Below, one piece after another: positions 1 through 5,263 of a stretch of DNA of 7,479 bases. This stretch comes from a bacterium. Lineage in GTDB: Bacteria > SZUA-79 > Acidulodesulfobacterales > Acidulodesulfobacteraceae. A program made the position numbers and the translations under genes. Numbering within the stretch: position 1 is the first letter of the stretch; each line of letters begins with the position of its first letter. Location: assembly GCA_021821565.1 (NCBI GenBank), contig JAKACI010000048.1, forward strand, positions 1,192 to 8,670. Direction: 5' to 3'. Under the pieces are notes generated by a model, which had not been told where the DNA came from, made no database searches, and saw only the letters and a list, made by a program, of their open reading frames with translations.

Positions 1-304
1 TTAGATTCTATTGCCCTTAGATACGGAGTTTCGCTAAATACTCTGGAAGAAGCTAATCATTTAAGTTCTTATTCTTTAATTAATGTAGGCGAAAAATTGC
101 TTATTCCTGGTAATAGCAATAATAATTACGGTTCAAATCATTCAAATTTTTATTATACCGTGCAGCCTGGAGATACTTTAGATTCTATTGCCCTTAGATA
201 CGGAGTTTCGCTAAATACTCTGGAAGAAGCTAATCATTTAAGTTCTTATTCTTTAATTAATGTAGGCGAAAAATTGCTTATTCCTGGTAATAGCAATAAT
301 AATT
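1..304 (+). repeat. Perfect direct repeat within the LysM gene, 177-bp period
   Basis: Bases 1-127 are identical to bases 178-304 with no mismatch, including synonymous positions. The period is 177 bp (59 codons), which keeps the reading frame. Each unit carries most of one LysM domain and the start of its Asn-rich linker (PGNSNNN). The match ends at 127/304 on the right. On the left it is cut by the window edge, so further copies may lie upstream. LysM units three and four are well diverged, so this duplication is much younger, or the copies are being homogenised. Confidence 0.95.
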
Positions 305-675
305 TTGTACAGCCAGTAAATTTGCAAAAAAAATATATAACGATTAAACAGGGAATGACGTTATGGAGTATTGCAAAAACTTACAATATTTCGCTGCAAA
401 CAATTAAAAATATAAATAATATTAATAATAGCTCAAGTATTCGCGTAGGAGAAAAAATATATCTTACAGGTAATTATAATCATAGCTCAAACACCGCCGC
501 TGCTTTTAATAATAAAAATATTCACAAGACGCTTATTGAATATAAGGTAAAATTTGGAGATTCCTTGTTTGCAATAGCGGCTAAGTATCATTCATCGGTA
601 AAATCTATAATGGCTTACAATAATCTAAAAAACCAAAATTCAATTTATCCCGGACAGGTTTTAAAAATAAACTAA
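1..675 (+). CDS. LysM-repeat cell-wall-binding protein, 5' end outside window
   Basis: Frame 1 is open from the first base to a TAA at 673-675, giving 224 visible residues. The true start lies upstream. The TTG at 97 is an internal Leu codon inside a LysM domain and should not be taken as the start. Four LysM units are visible: a partial one (residues 1-37), a second (about 51-95, starting YYTVQPGDTL), a third (about 111-155, KYITIKQGMTLWSIA) and a fourth (about 180-223, EYKVKFGDSLFAIAAKY), joined by Asn/Ser-rich linkers. LysM domains bind N-acetylglucosamine-containing glycans, chiefly peptidoglycan, so an envelope or periplasmic location is likely, but the signal peptide would be off-window. 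No catalytic domain follows the last LysM; any hydrolase or other module would have to be N-terminal. The first two units are identical at DNA level. moeA follows after 25 bp, so the two may be co-transcribed, although their functions are not obviously related. Confidence 0.9.
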   Translation, partial: LDSIALRYGVSLNTLEEANHLSSYSLINVGEKLLIPGNSNNNYGSNHSNFYYTVQPGDTLDSIALRYGVSLNTLEEANHLSSYSLINVGEKLLIPGNSNNNFVQPVNLQKKYITIKQGMTLWSIAKTYNISLQTIKNINNINNSSSIRVGEKIYLTGNYNHSSNTAAAFNNKNIHKTLIEYKVKFGDSLFAIAAKYHSSVKSIMAYNNLKNQNSIYPGQVLKIN

Positions 676-700
676 ATATATAAAATATATAAATAAATTT

Positions 701-1918
701 ATGATTAATTTTGACGAAGCTTTAAATATCATATTATCGACTAAAATTAAAATTGATACGTCTTTAATTCCATCTTTAGATAGTATTAATAAAGTTTGTG
801 CATCAGATATCAAATCAAAAATAGATTTCCCCTCTGAAAATAATTCCGCTATGGACGGTTTTGCATTAAACTCGGATTTCATTAAACAAGCAAATTCAGA
901 ACATGTAATAAAATTAAAAATAAATGAAAATACCATATATGCAGGAAGTTTGAATAAACATGAAATTGAGACGGGGCATACAGTTAAAATAATGACGGGC
1001 GGATATATGCCTGCTAATTTTGATGCCGTACTTCCTGTGGAAAAATCAAAAACAGAAAATGATTTTCTATTTTTAAACTCACCTGTGAAAAATGGTTTAA
1101 ATGTCAGGTTAAAAGGCGAAGATATAAAAAAAAACGATATTATTGTTCCCAAAAATACGAAAATTTCATATACGCAGGCGGCATTGCTTGCCGCCTGCAA
1201 TGTAAAACAAATTAAAGCTTACGCCGATATTCCCGTATCTATAATTTCAACCGGTAATGAAATCATATCTTTAAATCAAAAATATAAGTACGGTAAAGTG
1301 ATTAATTCAAACGGAATACTTACAGAATATTTTATGTCAAATAACGGCTGCCGCATATTAAAAAATGTAATATGCAAAGATAAATTATCCTCAATAAAAA
1401 AAGAGATGGAATCCGCGCTCAGTGAAAGCAAAATTATAATTACATCGGCAGGAGCTTCATTTGGAGAAAAGGATTTTACCGAAAAGGCTTTAATGGAACT
1501 TGGTTTAAAAATTAAATTTAGGCAAGTTGCTATAAAACCTGCGAAGCCCTTTTCTTTTGGTCTTATAGATAAAACTCCGATTTTTATGGTTCCCGGAAAT
1601 CCTGTAGCATTTTTTGTATGTTTGATTGTTTTTATAAAACCTTTTATAGAAAAACAATTAAATTTTAATAATCCTTATAATTTTTTTGCCTCAAGAGCAG
1701 TTTCAAAAATAAATTCAGATTTCCATAAAAAACATAAAAGAAGAGAATTTGTACCCGCAAGAACATTTCTTGAAAATGGTTGTTTATATTCCGAAGTATA
1801 TAAAAAACTAGGTCCGGCAATGATTAGCTCTTTCGGCTGCATTAATTCTATTATTTCAATACCTGAAGAAACTGCTGAAATTAAAGCCTTCGAAAACGTT
1901 GATATATATTTTATTTAA
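701..1918 (+). CDS. moeA: Molybdopterin molybdenumtransferase MoeA
   Basis: This enzyme inserts molybdate into adenylylated molybdopterin, the last common step of molybdenum-cofactor synthesis in the cytoplasm. At 405 residues it has the usual full MoeA length. Family motifs occur in order: NSAMDGFAL (48-56, D52), VKIMTGGYMP (95-104, T99), GLNVRLKGED (132-141, D141), ISTGNE (182-187, E187), a MogA-like domain with INSNG (201-205), TSAGASFGEKDF (248-259, D258), AIKPAKPFSFG (277-287) and PGNP (298-301), and a C-terminal beta domain with RREFVPAR (347-354) and SSF (376-378). The glycine-rich loop reads SAGAS where E. coli has SGGVS; the acidic residues are kept, so activity is expected. The ATG at 701 fits the family N-terminus, but the 25 bp before it are A/T only and contain no Shine-Dalgarno sequence. 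No other cofactor gene is in the window. Confidence 0.95.
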   Translation: MINFDEALNIILSTKIKIDTSLIPSLDSINKVCASDIKSKIDFPSENNSAMDGFALNSDFIKQANSEHVIKLKINENTIYAGSLNKHEIETGHTVKIMTGGYMPANFDAVLPVEKSKTENDFLFLNSPVKNGLNVRLKGEDIKKNDIIVPKNTKISYTQAALLAACNVKQIKAYADIPVSIISTGNEIISLNQKYKYGKVINSNGILTEYFMSNNGCRILKNVICKDKLSSIKKEMESALSESKIIITSAGASFGEKDFTEKALMELGLKIKFRQVAIKPAKPFSFGLIDKTPIFMVPGNPVAFFVCLIVFIKPFIEKQLNFNNPYNFFASRAVSKINSDFHKKHKRREFVPARTFLENGCLYSEVYKKLGPAMISSFGCINSIISIPEETAEIKAFENVDIYFI

Positions 1919-1923
1919 TTAAT

Positions 1924-1939
1924 ATCAATAATTATTGAT
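1924..1939. promoter_or_regulatory. 16-bp perfect palindrome between moeA and the response regulator
   Basis: ATCAATAATTATTGAT equals its own reverse complement. It starts 5 bp after the moeA stop codon and ends 22 bp before the response-regulator ATG. It could be a dimeric operator at the regulator's promoter. Alternatively, as a 6-bp stem with an AATT loop followed by a T-rich tract (1940-1961), it could be a weak terminator for moeA. The low GC content makes a stable hairpin unlikely and makes chance palindromes more common. Confidence 0.35.
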
Positions 1940-1961
1940 TTGTTAATTTATTTTTATTTAT

Positions 1962-3419
1962 ATGACTAAAAAAGAAAAAAGAATTTTAATTGTAGATGAT
2001 GAAGAAAGTATAGTTTTTGTATTAAGAAAATTATTGGAAGATGAATTTATCATCGATACCGCATCTGAAGGACAACTTGCACTCCAGCTTATAAACGAGC
2101 ACAATTATTTTGCCGTTTTTCTTGATATAAGAATACCTAAAATTAACGGTATGGAGATATTGTCTTATTCAAGAGAACTTGCAAATCCTCCAAACATTAT
2201 TATAATGACTGCCCAAAATACCATGATAAATGCCATAGATGCCATGAAAAAAGGCGCCTATGACTATATAACTAAGCCATTTGACGTTGAGGAAATTGTA
2301 GGAATAATTAAAAAAATAAAAAAAGATGAAATAGATATACCATCTAAAGACAACAGCGTTACAAAAAATGTTGATATTCTTGATTCTTTATTAGTCGGAA
2401 AATCCAAAATAATGCAAGAGATATTTAAAACTATCGGAAAATTATCGCATAATAGTCTGACTGTTTTAATTCTTGGAGAATCCGGTACGGGTAAAGAATT
2501 AGTCGCGCGAGCAATACATCTAAATAGTTTGCGCGGCAAAAAGCCGTTTATCGTCGTAAATACTCCTTCCGTCCCTTTTGATTTGCTTGAGTCGGAACTT
2601 TTTGGTCATGAAAAAGGGTCTTTTACGGGCGCAAATGAAAGAAGGGAGGGGAAATTTCTGCAGGCAAACGGCGGTACAATTTTTCTCGATGAAATCGGCG
2701 ATATGCCTCTTGATCTGCAGGCAAAATTATTAAGAGTCATTCAGGAAAAAGAGGTTGAGCCTGTAGGTTCAAATAAACCGATTAAAATAGATGTAAGAAT
2801 TATTGCGGCAACAAACAGAAATTTAAAATCAATGATAAAAGAATCTAAATTTAGAGAAGATCTTTATTACAGGCTTAATGTTATAGAGATTACTATTCCT
2901 CCTTTAAGAGATAGAAAATCTGATATTCCTATTCTTGCGAGTTTCTTTATAGAAAAGTTTACAAAAGAATTGGGTATTCCGGGTAAACAATTAAATGAAG
3001 AATCTCTGCTTTTTTTGCAATCTTATAATTTTCCGGGTAATATCAGAGAGCTGGAAAATGCTATAAGAAGAACAATGATTATGTCTTATCATTCAACGCT
3101 AACTCCCGAAGACTTCTATGATATAATTAACCCTGAAAACATAAGCAATTTAAAATTTTCGGACAAAAAAAATACCGATTCAACTCCATTTGAAGATATA
3201 ATAAGACAAAGGATAAAAAATTATCTTGAAAAAATTAAAGGTACAAATTTGACGGATGTTTATAAAACAATAATAGGCACGACAGAAAAAATAATTATAG
3301 AAGAAATCCTCATTTTATCTAAAAATAATCAAATAAAAGCTTCTAATCTGTTAGGCATAAATAGGAATACTTTGAGAAAAAAAATAAAAGAATTTAATAT
3401 CTCAAAAAAAAATATTTAA
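1962..3419 (+). CDS. NtrC-family sigma-54-dependent response regulator
   Basis: This is a two-component transcription activator of 485 residues with the three-part NtrC layout. The receiver domain (about 7-120) has acidic D12/D13, phospho-acceptor D55 in FLDIRIP, T83 in IIMTA, and K105 in TKPFD. The AAA+ domain (about 144-380) has Walker A GESGTGKE (172-179), the sigma-54 contact loop as GSFTGA (219-224; the usual form is GAFTGA, and the Ser variant also occurs in NtrX-type proteins), Walker B FLDEIGDM (241-248) and the conserved FREDLYYRLNV segment. A Fis-type helix-turn-helix follows at about 440-478 (ASNLLGINRNTLRKKIKEF). The closest match I recognise is NtrC (GlnG), including the long helical linker before the HTH, but the targets cannot be read from sequence alone. 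No histidine kinase is in the window, so the partner is encoded elsewhere. The ATG at 1962 gives the expected N-terminus; no Shine-Dalgarno is seen before it. The downstream gene is convergent. Confidence 0.93.
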   Translation: MTKKEKRILIVDDEESIVFVLRKLLEDEFIIDTASEGQLALQLINEHNYFAVFLDIRIPKINGMEILSYSRELANPPNIIIMTAQNTMINAIDAMKKGAYDYITKPFDVEEIVGIIKKIKKDEIDIPSKDNSVTKNVDILDSLLVGKSKIMQEIFKTIGKLSHNSLTVLILGESGTGKELVARAIHLNSLRGKKPFIVVNTPSVPFDLLESELFGHEKGSFTGANERREGKFLQANGGTIFLDEIGDMPLDLQAKLLRVIQEKEVEPVGSNKPIKIDVRIIAATNRNLKSMIKESKFREDLYYRLNVIEITIPPLRDRKSDIPILASFFIEKFTKELGIPGKQLNEESLLFLQSYNFPGNIRELENAIRRTMIMSYHSTLTPEDFYDIINPENISNLKFSDKKNTDSTPFEDIIRQRIKNYLEKIKGTNLTDVYKTIIGTTEKIIIEEILILSKNNQIKASNLLGINRNTLRKKIKEFNISKKNI

Positions 3420-3486
3420 AATTAAAACCAAAAATTTAATAAAATTATAAATATCGTAAAGCCGTCAAATACCTTAATCCTGCAAT

Positions 3487-3516
3487 AATTAAAAATTTTT
3501 TATAAAATATTTAATT
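3487..3516. terminator. A/T-only hairpin between convergent genes, possible bidirectional terminator
   Basis: A 13-bp arm (3487-3499) pairs with 3504-3516 with one mismatch around a 4-base loop (TTAT). It lies between the response-regulator stop at 3419 and the stop of the minus-strand gene at 3525, where a shared terminator is expected. The stem has no G or C, so the termination strength is doubtful. The rest of the 105-bp gap shows nothing else I can name. Confidence 0.3.
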
Positions 3517-3524
3517 TAATAGAT

Positions 3525-4076
3525 TTAATCGGTTCCGCTTGTTTTAAGATAAATTCCGGATGAATAATTTTTAGCTTCCGTTAAAGTATCAAACAAAAGT
3601 TCAATGTCAAACAGAAACCGCAGTTTTTCCCTTTCTATGTTTAAATATTCTTCTGTTTCTTTAAGCTTTTTAATGTTTTCATCTATATATTCAAGCTGCT
3701 TCTTTAATTCTTTTTTATCAAATTCATTTTCCGCCTCTTGCAATCTTTTTTTACCTATTATCATAATATTTTTAATCGAAGAATGATTAAATATATCATT
3801 TTCAATTTGAATTCTTTTCTCAATCATATTTTTGTAATTTTCAAGATCTTTATCTAATTTTTTTGCAATATTTTTGATTTCATTAATTAACAATTTAACT
3901 TGCTTTGAATCCATATAATTCCCGGCTTTCAGGTCATTAAAAAAAATAGGGCAGTCACTTTCTTTAATGATTTTTTTAAGATGCTCTTTATAAAACAAAA
4001 AATACTCTTCTCTGCCAAGATTGACAATTTTGAATATTTCTCCCTTTCTATTTTTTATTTGTAAATAAATATCCAT
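3525..4076 (-). CDS. Uncharacterised K/E-rich helical (coiled-coil) protein
   Basis: I do not recognise this 183-residue protein. Residues 1-35 look like a short mixed alpha/beta start (MDIYLQIKNRKGEIFKIVNL). A segment at 41-55 contains the only Cys (C42). Residues about 56-155 are strongly helical and rich in Lys and Glu with heptad-like spacing, as in a coiled coil. The tail is YSSGIYLKTSGTD. It has no signal peptide, membrane segment or obvious catalytic motif, so it is probably a cytoplasmic structural or partner protein. The ATG at 4076 is supported by GAGGA nine bases upstream. The gene follows the cation transporter on the same strand after 57 bp, so co-transcription is likely. The codon use and AT content match the neighbours. 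The coding call rests on length, the ribosome site and the compact gene packing. Confidence 0.75.
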   Translation of the reverse strand: MDIYLQIKNRKGEIFKIVNLGREEYFLFYKEHLKKIIKESDCPIFFNDLKAGNYMDSKQVKLLINEIKNIAKKLDKDLENYKNMIEKRIQIENDIFNHSSIKNIMIIGKKRLQEAENEFDKKELKKQLEYIDENIKKLKETEEYLNIEREKLRFLFDIELLFDTLTEAKNYSSGIYLKTSGTD

Positions 4077-4085
4077 ATTTTAATG

Positions 4086-4090
4086 TCCTC
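4086..4090 (-). promoter_or_regulatory. Shine-Dalgarno site of the helical protein gene
   Basis: The minus strand reads GAGGA, nine bases before the ATG at 4076. It fixes the start and contrasts with moeA and the response regulator, which have no such site. The gap behind it (about 4105-4133) is a low-complexity run of ATCT/ATTT-like tetramers on the plus strand. Confidence 0.7.
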
Positions 4091-4133
4091 TTTGCTCTGT
4101 TATTATTTTATATTATCTATCTATTTATTTTAT

Positions 4134-5024
4134 TTATTTTTTGTCATAAGGATTTATATGAACCATAACATCATTGATATAAGGATTTGACATAATAAGG
4201 TCATTTTTAGCCGTCTCAGCAATATCGTGCGCCATTTTTACCGTTAATGACGAATCAACCTCTATATTAACATCCACATATATATATGGACCAGATTTTC
4301 TTACTTTAAGGTCTGTTATGTCTTCCACTCCTTTAATATTTATTATAACTTTCCGAATCCTTTTGACAATATAAGCAGAAGGACTTTCATCCATAAGATT
4401 GCCTACCGATTCTTTAATCAATTTTATAGCTAATCTAAAAATAAATAGACTGACTATGAGACCTGCAATAGGATCCATAAAAGTATATCCTAATCTTGCG
4501 AAAACTATACCTACTACTACCGCAGCGGATGCCAGTACATCGCTTTTGTGGTCATAAGCCGTTGCGATAAGTCCCGTTGATTTTAGCAGATTTCCCCATT
4601 TTAACGTCCATAAATAAAGCAGCTCTTTTATAATAATAGTTGCTAATGCGACGAATAAAGTATCAATAGCAGGTTTTTCTGAAACACCGTAATACAATTT
4701 TAACGCCGATACAATAACTACAAAAAATGCAAAACCGAATAAAATTATTGCTACTATAAAAGTAGCTATCATTTCAGCTTTTGCATGACCGTAAGGATGT
4801 TCTTTATCCTGCGGTTTTTTTGAAATTTTAAAAGATATATAAACAACAAGACCTGCAAAAATATCTGCAAGAGAATTAAAACCGTCTGCAACAAGAGCTT
4901 CTGAATGACCTGTAATTCCTACAACAAATTTTAATACGGTTAAAAAAAAATTTACCGCAATACCTATATAAGATATTAAACGCAGTTTAATAAATACTTT
5001 TTCTCTATTTAAAAAAGCTTTCAA
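4134..5024 (-). CDS. Cation diffusion facilitator (CDF) metal efflux transporter, manganese-type metal site
   Basis: This inner-membrane proton/divalent-metal antiporter has 296 residues, a normal length for bacterial CDF proteins. About six membrane segments span residues 15-205 and a cytoplasmic ferredoxin-like domain covers about 210-296. The family signature HSEALVADGFNSLAD (40-54) is present in TM2, EHPYGHAKAE (75-84) in the TM2-TM3 loop, and MDPIAGLIVS (183-192) in TM6. The four transport-site positions read N50 and D54 in TM2 (NSLAD) and D158 and D162 in TM5 (DHKSD). Zinc CDFs usually have H-D/H-D and FieF/YiiP has D-D/H-D; N-D/D-D is the pattern of manganese exporters such as MntE and MneP/MneS. 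Manganese specificity is therefore inferred. The start is TTG at 5024, supported by CAGGG eight bases upstream; no in-frame ATG or GTG start with better support lies before the upstream stop at 5052-5054. It has its own likely promoter at 5085-5114. Confidence 0.92.
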   Translation of the reverse strand: MKAFLNREKVFIKLRLISYIGIAVNFFLTVLKFVVGITGHSEALVADGFNSLADIFAGLVVYISFKISKKPQDKEHPYGHAKAEMIATFIVAIILFGFAFFVVIVSALKLYYGVSEKPAIDTLFVALATIIIKELLYLWTLKWGNLLKSTGLIATAYDHKSDVLASAAVVVGIVFARLGYTFMDPIAGLIVSLFIFRLAIKLIKESVGNLMDESPSAYIVKRIRKVIINIKGVEDITDLKVRKSGPYIYVDVNIEVDSSLTVKMAHDIAETAKNDLIMSNPYINDVMVHINPYDKK

Positions 5025-5032
5025 AATATATA

Positions 5033-5037
5033 CCCTG
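5033..5037 (-). promoter_or_regulatory. Shine-Dalgarno site of the CDF transporter
   Basis: CAGGG on the minus strand lies eight bases before the TTG at 5024. It supports this non-ATG start, which also gives the expected N-terminus just before the first membrane helix. Confidence 0.65.
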
Positions 5038-5084
5038 AATAAAAAAATAAATTAAACTTGATATAAAATAAATAAATAGGTTTT

Positions 5085-5114
5085 ATTATAACAAAAAAAT
5101 TATAATGCTGGCAA
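5085..5114 (-). promoter_or_regulatory. Sigma-70-type promoter of the CDF transporter
   Basis: On the minus strand, a -35 box TTGCCA (5109-5114, 5 of 6 to consensus) and a perfect -10 box TATAAT (5085-5090) are 18 bp apart. A TGT directly before the -10 gives an extended -10 element. Transcription should start near 5078, leaving a leader of about 54 bases, too short for most riboswitches. It is the strongest promoter match in the window and suggests the transporter is transcribed independently of the upstream cyclase. Confidence 0.6.
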
Positions 5115-5121
5115 CCACACA

Positions 5122-5153
5122 AATTATAATCGTATATAATCTGGATTATAATT
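5122..5153. promoter_or_regulatory. 10-bp inverted repeat upstream of the CDF promoter, candidate operator
   Basis: AATTATAATC (5122-5131) and GATTATAATT (5144-5153) form a perfect inverted repeat with a 12-bp spacer, 8 bp upstream of the -35 box. The 8-bp palindrome ATTATAAT in each arm recurs inside the promoter spacer at 5099-5106, giving three copies at 24- and 22-bp steps, about two helical turns. The half-site TTATAAT resembles those of Fur/PerR-family boxes, but the 7-1-7 layout is not met. Chance is a real alternative in such AT-rich DNA. Confidence 0.4.
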
Positions 5154-5190
5154 AAGATTACCGAAAACTACTAATAAAAAAATGAAGGGC

Positions 5191-5230
5191 GTCGTTAATT
5201 TTAGAAGAATGTCGTTAATTTTGGCGGGAT
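5191..5230. repeat. Two tandem 20-bp repeats sharing GTCGTTAATTTT
   Basis: Bases 5191-5210 and 5211-5230 agree at 16 of 20 positions; the first 12 (GTCGTTAATTTT) are identical. The second unit runs on as GGCGGGAT, a GC-rich patch unusual for this intergenic DNA. The repeats lie 34 bp beyond the cyclase stop codon. Possible readings are a relic of an insertion-sequence end with repeated transposase sites (IS21-family ends are built this way) or a pair of protein-binding sites. No transposase remnant is seen. The rest of the 5025-5263 gap holds the promoter and inverted repeat described separately. Confidence 0.6.
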
Positions 5231-5263
5231 AGGATGATTAAAAATATAGAACATAATATCTGA

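Noticed and set aside
97..675. TTG at 97 as start of a 192-residue LysM protein
   Set aside because: The frame is open upstream to base 1 and encodes an identical LysM unit; this TTG is the Leu of EKLLIPG inside the domain.
661..1200. 179-residue minus-strand reading frame opposite moeA
   Set aside because: It lies antisense inside a gene with full family motifs and shows no recognisable domain or ribosome site; it is a shadow of AT-rich coding DNA.
4105..4141. Tetramer-like ATCT/ATTT run as a phase-variable repeat
   Set aside because: The units are imperfect, few and mostly intergenic; it is better explained as low-complexity A/T DNA at the end of the transporter gene.
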